Shown here piece by piece: positions 36,201-44,129 of a stretch of DNA of 64,000 nucleotides. The stretch spans positions 372,001 through 436,000 of the forward strand of contig JAFREQ010000167.1 of NCBI GenBank assembly GCA_025331565.1. The letters are read 5' to 3'. The DNA comes from Holacanthus passer (lineage: Eukaryota > Chordata > Actinopteri > Pomacanthidae). The translations under genes and the position numbers were made by a program. The notes beneath the pieces are model-generated. The model ran no database searches. It was not told where the DNA came from and saw nothing but the letters and a program-made list of their open reading frames with translations. Numbering within the stretch: position 1 is the first letter of the stretch; each line of letters begins with the position of its first letter.

Positions 36201-37551
36201 TCTTTGCCTCCTTTAGAGGACTGAAAACACCGCTCTGCAAAGCAAATATACGATTTTTAGACAGATCTAAAAAGTTAACGGCACTGGTCATGAGGCCTTC
36301 GAATGTGCTTTCATCTGGATCGAGGAAGTTGTCATGTGAAAAGCCTTTGCCAATGTGTCCAGAGTATATAAGGTGAGTGATTGGAGTCCCATTTATTGCT
36401 TTGAAAAATTGATGTGATGTGTTCAAGCTGAAGCCAGTGAGGGATAAGTCAAGGGTATTAAAGGTCATCTGTCTGAAAGGGTTCCCGCATTTCCCCCAGT
36501 CAAAATGTTTATCATACGTTCTGTATAAATCATTGGAGTGCAAGTTCAGGAGCATGAAGTGTTTTCCTCGGAAACCAGCAAGATCCTCTTCACACAATCT
36601 TTCAATTGGATTCAATTTGAGGTTTAGCCGTGTGAACTTTGTAAGTTTTGAAAAGAACAGTCCAGGTCGGACTCTCTTTATGTTGTTACCAAAGAGATCA
36701 AGTGACTCTAAGGACAAAAGCGGCTGCAGGTAGCTTTCCGACAATATGGAATCTGCCAAATTGCAACTCTCCAAAAAGAGGTCTTGCAAATTGAACAGTC
36801 CTGCAAATGCCCTCGGCTCCAGCTGAAGGCTGTTTTGTCCGAGAACCAACTTAGTCAGTTTCCTCTGGCTGAGGAAAGCATTGTTCCTTAGGATGAGTGG
36901 CACATACTGCTTTCCAAGATCTATATGTAGCAGCTGGTCGTAACCTCTGAGCGAGGTGCGGTTAATCTCACTGATGTAGTTCCTCTCCAGGTAGAGGTCG
37001 GTGATGTTGGGAGGCAGAGCAGGAACCCAGTAGAGGTGTCGGGAGGGGCAATTGGCTATGAGGCCATATAATCTGCATGACTGGTAGCAGGTGGATACCT
37101 GCAGGAGGGAAGGTCACGACATGTCTGTAAATGTAAAGAACTGAACTCTGCAGTTAAAGGAATCCTTTTATGTTTGAGGAAATATGCTTGTTTGCTTTCA
37201 TTTTGAGAATCAGATGAAAAGATTGACACCACTCTCTGTAAGATAAATATGAAGTTTACAGGATATAACATGCTGATTAACCAGCTGCTGGTGGTTGCTT
37301 CATTTTAAGCCTTTCACTTTTTAAATTTCAATCAGCATATTTCCCAAAATATTAAACGATTTCCTTTGTTCTTGTCAGGCAGCAATCAGATTTTTCAATT
37401 AGCTTTACATTTTTTGAACTTAATTTCTGCTGACTGTCTTCTGACTGTTCAGTAAAAAACAAAGTACAACTGTTCAGATTTGAGCACAGTGTTATTCACA
37501 TACCTGTATGTATAAACCAATGAAAACCAAGTGAAGAGCCAGCGTGAACAT
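33059..37551 (-). CDS. tlr5: Toll-like receptor 5, membrane form, with two single-base frameshifts
   Basis: Innate receptor for bacterial flagellin, signalling through MyD88. Coding exons in gene order: 37551-37504, 37098-34812, 34173-34085, 33289-33059; lengths 48, 2287, 89 and 231 nt. Because the two lesions cancel in length they total 885 codons, the usual TLR5 size. Order: signal peptide 1-16; LRR N-cap Cys near 20-24; about 20 LRRs; LRR C-cap (HCNCHLESF...C...C, about 590-640); TM about 654-673; TIR from about 705, with box 1 YDAFLCFS, BB-loop RDFIPGE (Pro codon 34897-34899) and a C-terminal FFYERL. Lesion 1 lacks one base within 35720-35752 (about residue 470); lesion 2 has one extra base within 34946-34955 (about residue 731). 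As written, translation stops after about 516 residues. This is either a pseudogene or decayed allele, or two assembly errors; disp1 and both thbd genes have none. Convergent with disp1 as in human. Confidence 0.93.
33537..34052 (+). mobile_element. MITE-like family C copy in a tlr5 intron
   Basis: Left end CTTTAAAGCAGCTATAATC; right end AATGTTACTTTAAG, an imperfect inverted match. The interior carries CTGCCCCCAAACTGC and GACTCCAAAT, phrases shared with copies at 46.6 and 55.0 kb. It sits between the last two tlr5 coding exons. No transposase. Confidence 0.55.
34085..34173 (-). CDS. tlr5: tlr5 coding exon within the TIR domain (89 nt)
   Basis: Acceptor CTCTTTCTAG, donor AAG|GTGTGT, phase 1 in and phase 0 out. 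Encodes GWCLEAFTLAQGRMLDELTN then VLIMLVVGK, the central TIR segment. Found by splice signals and TIR continuity. Confidence 0.92.
34300..34745 (+). mobile_element. MITE-like element, same family as 1059-1793, inside a TIR-splitting intron
   Basis: Begins AAAGGGAATTGTTCAATATT, contains GGCATAAAGACTGGAAACAG and GACTTCCTGGAGTCTCTCCT, phrases shared with 1059-1793. It lies between tlr5 exons 34085-34173 and 34812-37098. Right border uncertain. Confidence 0.65.
34812..37098 (-). CDS. tlr5: tlr5 main exon: LRRs, C-cap, TM and N-terminal TIR, twice frameshifted
   Basis: Acceptor TCCCTCCTGCAG, then GTATCCACCTGC; donor CTTAAAG|GTACAG. Three successive open segments: 37098 to about 35740 (LRRs, NNAFLSQRKLTKLVLGQNSL onward), about 35740 to about 34953 (last LRRs, C-cap, TM, YDAFLCFS), and about 34953 to 34812 (FRCCFEARDFIPGEDHL, DAIWGSRKTVCIVSKEFLK). 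Each is TLR5-like to its edge, so the breaks are single-base events, not introns; no splice signals lie at the joins. Confidence 0.93.
34946..34955 (-). other. tlr5: tlr5 frameshift 2: one extra base in the TIR domain
   Basis: Reading in from upstream gives LLKKLDN and then runs to a TGA at 34916. The TIR frame resumes one base later as SEKNIFRCCFEARDF. The surplus base is either in the T run or the doubled C of AATCCAGTTTTCAG. It lies just before the BB loop. Confidence 0.85.
35720..35752 (-). other. tlr5: tlr5 frameshift 1: one missing base in the ectodomain
   Basis: The upstream frame reads LQNFFYGGNLIRWCKLSP and then drifts to a stop at 35596. The downstream frame reads NVTVPHNNSLQALDLHG. 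A single base absent near 35721 (CCAATG) or in the run at 35746-35748 accounts for it. Exact placement is ambiguous. Confidence 0.85.
37153..37367. mobile_element. short MITE-like element with long inverted ends in tlr5 intron 1
   Basis: Left end GTTAAAGGAATCCTTTTATG then GAGGAAATATGC; right end GCATATTTCCCAAAATATTA then AACGATTTCCTTTG, inverted copies of roughly 34 bp. The interior GAAAAGATTGACACCACTCT matches the first half of the family also seen at 1059 and 34300. Short enough to fold into a hairpin in RNA. Confidence 0.75.
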
Positions 37552-37563
37552 TCTGTCCTCCCC
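37504..37563 (-). CDS. tlr5: tlr5 signal-peptide exon
   Basis: Acceptor CGTCTTGTTAG ends at 37564; ATG at 37551-37549; donor ATACAG|GTATGTG; phase 0. Encodes MFTLALHLVFIGLYIQ, a signal peptide that joins VSTCYQSC of the main exon. Longer open frames across it in other frames are not used. Confidence 0.88.
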
Positions 37564-38788
37564 CTAACAAGACGTCCAAAGAGAAAGTCAAAAATGAGCA
37601 AAGCTTTAAGGATGTGAAGTTGTAGTGAGGACAAGCAGGTGTTTTAAGGAAACAGGGTAAACTGTGCAGAATGTTTGCTTTAGCAGGTTCATGGTTCAGC
37701 GGTGCAGCTTCAGCGTCACACTGCTTGTTTCACAACTAACAATGATTGATAATAAAGCTCCATTCAAACAGTTAGCTCATATCTATAATGTGTCATGTTG
37801 TATTGATCATTAGTGCTGCTGCACCGGCCATACTAGATTTAGCCTGTTTACTATGTATCTGCTTCTGTCCTCTTTGCTGCTTTGCAATCTCCCACTGTGG
37901 GACAAAGGTTTATCTTATATTATCCCTTAGATCCTATTATATTGGATTAGTGTTCGAGGCTACTAACATTTCAATGTTTACTTCAGGTTCTTGTCACATT
38001 CAATCAATAAGTAATATATATAACTATTTAAGTAAACCATTTATTTCCCATCTAATAGAGACACTCCACTGATTTTGAACAGTGTTCATGTCATGAGCAG
38101 TTCTGTGAAAACAGCTGTATAAAGTCTTCTGTGGCTCTAGAGAATATTTCTAAATAGATGCTATCATGTTGCACTATAGGAAATGTAGCATCTTTGTAGA
38201 GCATGAAAGTCAAGATAAATCAGACTCTGCTGCATTCATTTTGATTTCTTTTATCCCACAATTTTATGGAAATGCAAAACATTGCTGGAGTGCTCCTTTA
38301 TTAATTAGCCCACATCTGGGTAATAGTGAACCAACAGATATGTTCTCCAAACACAGATTATATTACCAACAATTAAGAGTCAGAAAAGTGGAGCCTATTG
38401 ACAGTGACATTATATTTTAAATATATAAATGACTTGTGGATTTCTATATGATAACTATGATGTTTTATATGAGGCCCTTATATATATATATATATAAGGG
38501 GTGATACATGTGTTCCCATCCATGTTTATCCTGCCAATAATAACATGATGTTTAATCCTGTAGTATCATCTGTTTGACCACAGGCTTTTAACTTTTGCAA
38601 TAAACCTTGAGTTTACTGCCGATCGGGTATTATTGCGCAGTGTTTGTCAGCATTTGCCCCGATTAGTCGAAACGTGTTTCAGCAACCTCCAAATATTTAT
38701 CAACTTTCTAGAAACTGCCACATGAAAGGATTCATGAATGATCACACACATGCTATTGTGTGAAGTGGTAATGAAGTGAAGGTCCTAC

Positions 38789-38970
38789 CTGTGTTGGTGG
38801 CAAAGCTTCAGTGTTTGTTGGTGAGCAGACTGGGTGTGTCCCTCCTGCACAGCTGCTCCTCCACCTCCTCCACCTCCTGACAGACTATCTGCTCCTCACA
38901 TGTACTGGACCTGATCCGGCAGACGGAGACATATTGGACCTGCCGCTGAGCTTCTGCTTGTCCGAAGACT
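38789..38970 (-). other. tlr5: probable tlr5 non-coding first exon
   Basis: In the tlr5 sense, CCAACACAG|GTAGGA at 38789/38788 is a strong donor facing the acceptor at 37564. Since the ATG exon opens with an acceptor, an upstream exon must exist and this is the best candidate. The transcription start is not defined; the left limit given is arbitrary. Confidence 0.4.
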
Positions 38971-38980
38971 CAGAGGAATG

Positions 38981-38993
38981 TTGCAATTTCCCC
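38981..38993 (-). promoter_or_regulatory. candidate kappaB/C-EBP composite site near the tlr5 first exon
   Basis: Tlr5-sense GGGGAAATTGCAA overlaps a near-kappaB GGGGAAATTG and a C/EBP-like ATTGCAAC. Position suits an inducible innate-immune promoter. Motif call by eye only. Confidence 0.3.
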
Positions 38994-39118
38994 TGTGATC
39001 AAATATCTGCTTCCTCTTCCCACCAACACTTTCCTCATTGCATTGTGTCACCAGATCCTCAAAACATGAGCTACTTCATTTGGACATCTGCCACCTTTCA
39101 ACTTTATAACACTTAAAT

Positions 39119-39312
39119 CACTGCTACTACTACTGCTACACTACAACTACTGCTACACTACTACTACTACTGCTAATACTGCTACTACTACTGCTACTAC
39201 TGCTACGCTGCTACTACTACTACTACTGCTACTACTTATACTATAACTATTACTACTACTACTGCTAATACTGCTACTGCTACTACTACTGCTACTACTG
39301 CTACTATTACAG
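39119..39312 (+). repeat. imperfect (CTA/CTG) trinucleotide array
   Basis: Nearly 200 bp of CTACTACTG units. It produces poly-Ser/poly-Val open frames on the minus strand that are not genes. Lies just upstream of the presumed tlr5 5' exon. Confidence 0.95.
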
Positions 39313-40111
39313 CCAATGCTGTACCATACTACTGCAACAACTATGACTGGTACTACAACAGATGCCGTCACGGCTGCTGCTGCCTCCATGATCTGAAGTA
39401 TTATTAGAATATTACAAACAGGCCTGGTATGTTTTGCTGTGACATTTTCTGTCTCTCTTCAAATGGGATTTTGGGGAATCAAGAAGGAAAAGCATTTTTG
39501 AAATGTTTTCCTCATAAAGCTTTCAAACAATCCCTGGAGATTCTGGGAGTTAGTGATCTTTAAATGTTACTCTCCAGTTCATTGACATATACTTATATGT
39601 TACCATGTTGTTATCTCATGTGTTCTTGATGAACAGTTACTTTGTGTTCATTATAGCAACAAACTGTTTCTTCCAAAAATGGGAAGTGATGAATCAAGTT
39701 TTCCAGCTATGCATCTGCATGACCTGTAATTCACATGTTTGTCCACACGGTGGGGCGGTCGGCCTGTGTTTGAGGCAAGAGAGCCATCAAAAGAAAACAG
39801 ACATGTTCTTCTTTCACATTTTTATAATTTAATAACGTTCCAGCACGAACTTAAAAAACAGTTCTTTGTCATGTTTTATTACATTTCATGTGTTGTATGT
39901 GAGCTGAATGAAAGATGAAAACAGTCTTTCCAAAAACCCTGAAATAACTGTACGGCAGCCTGTTGCTGTCACTCCTGTAGTTTATTAGTGATCTTTCCTC
40001 CTGCTCTCATTGGTTGGCTGTGAAATCCATCAAACACACCTGTCCGCGTGGCTCTGCGCTCGAGGCTTCACCTGTACATTCACATGTCGTACTTCTTCAT
40101 CACTCTCTCCT
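39313..40111. other. thbd copy 1 3' flank and spacer to tlr5
   Basis: No exon seen. AATAAA in the thbd sense occurs at 39981-39986 (126 nt past the stop) and again at 39875-39880; either could end the transcript. Confidence 0.5.
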
Positions 40112-41776
40112 CTAAGTGTCACTGGTCACGTGGTGCAAACCGTGCGCCTCGTCCTCCGGAGCTTTGAGCTCACCGCCGCTCTCCATCTTGCCCCTGCCGC
40201 AGAGCACGTGATGAGCCAGGAACACCACCAGCACCACGAAGAACACGGTGCACACGATGATGCCCACGAGACCCCCCGGTGTCACCGCCGAGGGCCGCCT
40301 GGTGGGATCCGGATGCGGCACAGCTGGCGGTGTTGTCGCGGGGCTGGATTTGGTCGATCCGGATCCCTCCGACCCTCCGTCCACGTCCGTGTCATCCTCC
40401 TCAACTTTGACGCACTTGTACTGGTCGACCAGCGTGTATCCTGCGGAGCATGCGCACACGTAGCTGCCGAATGTGTTCTTACAGTCCTGGTCGCAGTAAG
40501 AGAAGAAACACTCATCCATGTCGATGCACACCGTGTCCGCCTCTCGCTCCTCCACAATGTAGCCCTCGGGGCAGTAGCACTGGTACCGGTCATTGGGGTC
40601 GCACTCGGCGGCGCACTCCTCCACCCCGCAGTGCAGCTTGCACTTATCCGGCGACGCGGGGTCCTGTTTGTATCCATCATAACACGAGCACGTGTAGCCG
40701 CCTGCCGTATTGGTGCATTCGTGCTCGCACGGGGCGGACGCGCACTCGTCCACGTCCACGCACAGGTCGCCGCTCAGCCTGTATCCCTCCGCGCAGACGC
40801 ACTGGAAGCCGCCGACGGTGTTGACGCACGCGAAGTTCTCCCCGGGACACTGGCGCTCGTCCGTGCAGTCGTTGAAGTCCACGCACGACCTGCCGTCCTG
40901 CGCCAGCTTGAAGCCGTGGTCGCACATGCACGCGTGGGAGTCTCCCTTCTTGTAGCAGGCGTGCGCGCACCGCAGCGCCGCGCACGGGTCCTCTGCCATC
41001 GTCGCCGCCTCGCAGGTGACTCCGTTGCGTGGGTTGACGCTCTGTCCCGCCGGACAGTAGCAGGAGGCCGCGTGGTCCGGGTCCTCGGCGCACTTGTACT
41101 CGCAGCCGCCTTCCTGGATCTCGCAGGTCCAGGGCGCCTGTAGCCACTGCTCCGAGAAGCACACGTACTTGGTCCCGGTCGGCAGCCGGACGGCGGTGCT
41201 TCCAGGAGGCAGCGACAGCGCATCCTCGCCCCCGAAGCCCATGGGGGTCCTGTAGGTGACGGACTCTCCCTCAGCAGCCGCCAGACTCTTGCACGGCTCA
41301 GCGAAGCTGTACTCGCACAGGAACCCGGCCGCGGCCTCCTCGCACGGCTGCTGGGTCCACTTGAAGTCGTCCTCCCTGGAGACGGAGACGCAGCGGGGGG
41401 AAGAGCAGCCGCTGTCAAACCCCGGAGACCAGTTCAAGAAGTCGCTCTCGGTGTCTTTGGTGACCCACTGGAAGCCTCTGAGCCCTGCACCGGCAGGGTC
41501 CGGACAGTCGGTGCTTAGATGCAAACCGATCCAGAAGCGACCCGTTGAGTTCCCCAACAAGACGAAGAGCACATCCTGGGACACGGAGGAGCGCACGGTC
41601 ATCAAGTGTCCGCCCTGAGCCGTGCACTCGTCCTGCGCCCTCCAGTAGTCTCCTGGACTCTGGAACACGGAGAAGCACTGGGTCCCAATGCAGTAGCCGC
41701 TGTCCGGCTCCATCCCGCCGGCTCTTCCCAGCAGAAGAGCCCACACGACCACCAGCAGCCCCCGAACATCCCTCAT
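40112..41776 (-). CDS. thbd: Thrombomodulin-like receptor, tandem copy 1 (single exon, 554 aa)
   Basis: Type I membrane glycoprotein. The mammalian protein binds thrombin through EGF5-6 and promotes protein C activation on endothelium, with the lectin domain anti-inflammatory. Seen here: signal peptide 1-21, C-type lectin-like domain about 27-158, THBD-type linker (WLQAPWTCEIQEGGC), six EGF modules (about 225-255, 265-298, 302-339, 343-379, 383-417, 421-455) with DVDEC/DMDEC calcium-type starts for EGF4 and EGF6, an acidic stalk with SEGSGS (469-474), a membrane segment about 503-521 and a short tail. Human THBD is 575 aa, also intronless. The start at 41776 is chosen because the next upstream in-frame ATG (41860) overlaps the TATA box. 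It is thrombomodulin rather than CD93 because of the EGF count, EGF5 pattern and stalk. Confidence 0.92.
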   Translation of the reverse strand: MRDVRGLLVVVWALLLGRAGGMEPDSGYCIGTQCFSVFQSPGDYWRAQDECTAQGGHLMTVRSSVSQDVLFVLLGNSTGRFWIGLHLSTDCPDPAGAGLRGFQWVTKDTESDFLNWSPGFDSGCSSPRCVSVSREDDFKWTQQPCEEAAAGFLCEYSFAEPCKSLAAAEGESVTYRTPMGFGGEDALSLPPGSTAVRLPTGTKYVCFSEQWLQAPWTCEIQEGGCEYKCAEDPDHAASCYCPAGQSVNPRNGVTCEAATMAEDPCAALRCAHACYKKGDSHACMCDHGFKLAQDGRSCVDFNDCTDERQCPGENFACVNTVGGFQCVCAEGYRLSGDLCVDVDECASAPCEHECTNTAGGYTCSCYDGYKQDPASPDKCKLHCGVEECAAECDPNDRYQCYCPEGYIVEEREADTVCIDMDECFFSYCDQDCKNTFGSYVCACSAGYTLVDQYKCVKVEEDDTDVDGGSEGSGSTKSSPATTPPAVPHPDPTRRPSAVTPGGLVGIIVCTVFFVVLVVFLAHHVLCGRGKMESGGELKAPEDEAHGLHHVTSDT

Positions 41777-41859
41777 GTTTGAATCCTGTTGTGTCCGCTT
41801 TAAGTTCTGCAGCGCAGCAGTGTGTAGGTTTGTTTGTTTGAGGGCTTGTTTTGCTCGCA

Positions 41860-41865
41860 TTTATA
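41860..41865 (-). promoter_or_regulatory. thbd: TATA box of thbd copy 1
   Basis: TATAAA in the sense GGGTTATAAATGC, 84 nt before the start codon, implying a short 5' UTR. The equivalent box of copy 2 is at the same kind of distance. Confidence 0.75.
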
Positions 41866-41894
41866 ACCCCCAGACTCCATGTTAGTGCCCCGGC

Positions 41895-41908
41895 AGAGGA
41901 AGGAAGTT
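41895..41908 (+). promoter_or_regulatory. thbd: tandem ETS block of thbd copy 1 promoter
   Basis: AGAGGAAGGAAGTT, two GGAA cores 4 bp apart, 30 bp upstream of the TATA box. The identical 14-mer is found upstream of copy 2. ETS factors drive endothelial genes, and ETS sites are known in mammalian THBD promoters. Confidence 0.6.
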
Positions 41909-42027
41909 GCTCTCATTCAGCCTACTGTCCCCTCTCAAACTTTCTCCTGGGCACGGCGGACCATATGTCCAATTACGCACGGCTTTTACGCATGACGCAT
42001 CGGAGCTCACGCAGAGGGGGGGCTTCT

Positions 42028-42041
42028 ACCCACCGCCCCCT
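42028..42041 (-). promoter_or_regulatory. candidate KLF/GC box upstream of thbd copy 1
   Basis: Gene-sense GGGGGCGGTGGGT about 165 bp upstream of the TATA box. KLF2 is an established activator of thrombomodulin in endothelium; whether this site serves it is inference. Confidence 0.35.
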
Positions 42042-42265
42042 GTTTGCAGTAGTCCCTCCCAACTTTCCACAAAATGTCAGTGTGAGTCAGTGGTTTCATG
42101 GTCAGACTTTAAATCCAGGTTTCCCTTCAGGAGTGATTACAGTTCTGTCAGTTAGGTGACTAACTAAACTTTTCCCAACACATTTTCACTTCTAGGCAGA
42201 ACATGAAAGTCCAAACTAGGCACGATAAGGGAGTGAAGAGAGTGAAAATCTCAAAATACTGCATG

Positions 42266-44129
42266 TTTATTCTCATCTAAGACAAGTCAGCGGTGAAATG
42301 CAGAAATACACTTGTTTTTGCTTGTTTTGAGAAAAATAAGATAAAAAGTGTGTCTAATTCTGGTATATGGTAATATGGTATAAGGAGAAAGAAGGAAATG
42401 GGGATGATGCATGTCTAAAGTAGTGTAAATACAGTAGTACTTTTGTGGGTCTCACACCAACTATGCAGTTAGAGTGTAAAGGTGAGGAAGGGGAACTGAA
42501 AGCAAAATGCATCTAAATATTTAAAAATAAAAAAAACTTGACATGCAGTGGGAACTTAAAAATATTTAATGCAAAAATAGAGAAACAAAAATCACAATAC
42601 ATTTTCTCCAACTTTCAGTCTTTAAACAAAAAACATTGCAACAAGTGAAAGCTCGCAGTCGGCCTGTTACACAGACTACAGTGGCAACAGAACGAGGTGC
42701 AGATGTGTTTTCATATACGTAGATCCTAGCAGCACAGTTTTACATTCATATTTAGTTGATCTCTCAAAGCCTGTGTCACAGTGTGTGTCTGTGGCACCGC
42801 GAGCAGTCTGTTATACAGTAAAGTTAAGAACATTCATGCTCATGTAAATGTCAGTGGTAGCTATGAACAGACAGTATAGCACCACTGGATTATCAGTGAA
42901 TATGGGAACATGTATTTCCACCATATTTGTAATGTTCTGATGCACATGAACCAACAGACCTGGAGCTGTTTTGTTTGGTACTATTTGCAGTATAATGTCT
43001 GAGAGCGTTTCCAAATCAAGCCTTGCAGACAGGAGCGTAGCACAAGATCTGGAATAAATACACAAAATAATCTGGAAAAAATACACAAATACACCGAACA
43101 TTGGAAATCTCAGAATGTAGGTTTGTAATTTTGGAATGATGCGTGTCAGGTTTATACATGTGAAACTGGTCCGTTAAGTCTATGCGCTGCCATGAGTTAA
43201 TGTGCATCAGAAACAGTTCCTATAGGAACAGATACATCCTAAAAAAAACAGTTGTCCTCTTCAAAACTAGAGACACTATGTAATCATATAACTCATATAA
43301 TTTCATGAGCAAACATCCGTCACAGTGAGTCATTGTGCTCATGGAATATGTAGCAAGAACGCTCAAAATAACAATACTCAAAGTTTAAAGTGTAATTTCA
43401 CCCTAAGATTAAAAAAAAAACCCATATAGTTGTAGCTTAGGTAGTTCACTAAGTACAGTGTGTAGTACAACCAATATGTGGAATGTTACATTTCTTGCGT
43501 TATGCTAAATGAATATGTCGAGCACAGACTGAGGCACTTTTTTTTTTTTTACGTTCAAGAACTTAAATACAGTGCAGTGTGATTACAGTGTAATTAGACA
43601 GCAACAAAATCAAAGCAATACGGACACAAAAGAGGGTTTTACATTTCTGGATTTGTGACCCTTTGAGGAGAATTACAATTTGAGGAGAACTGATTACAAT
43701 TAGAAACAGTGACCATATTAAACTTTTTTAGTACCATTACTATTAGATGTTTTTTTCCGATTAACAGCATCTTATTTGTTGTATTATATCACTCCAAAAA
43801 ATGTCCTAATTTTTCTATTACTTCAACAAGGTTGATAACTTTGAGGCAAATAAACAACAATTCCAGTATAAAAATCTATTCTACTGCTGTTTTCCTTTAA
43901 TGCCCTGTAACTTCATGTTCTTTGCATTCACTACTATGATGTACATCACTACAGGATGTGGATGCTCGCAGCTTTAAAATATAAATAGTTTCCCATTAAC
44001 ATTGCATATACATGAGTGAAAAAGTCTCTTATCTTCTATCTGGTGTTTCTGAGGACAGAAAACAGTGCAATGTGACAGGAGAAGGAGATCTAAAAGCAGC
44101 ACACTTCCTCATGGGTGCGATTAAAGTAC
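42266..44129 (-). other. spacer between thbd copies; probable long 3' UTR of copy 2
   Basis: AT-rich, no exon on either strand. In the copy 2 sense, ATTAAA occurs at 43894-43899 and 42565-42570 and AATAAA at 42266-42271, so the 3' UTR could reach 1.86 kb, like the long AU-rich 3' UTR of mammalian THBD. Confidence 0.4.

Noticed and set aside
39153..39389. poly-Ser/Val frame
   Set aside because: Translation of the trinucleotide array.
40010..41143. 377-codon plus-strand open frame
   Set aside because: Antisense shadow of the GC-rich thbd copy 1 coding sequence; no start context, domain or splice support of its own.
41777..41860. N-terminal extension of thbd copy 1 to the ATG at 41860
   Set aside because: That ATG overlaps the TATA box, so it cannot be in the main transcript; the downstream ATG gives a clean signal peptide.
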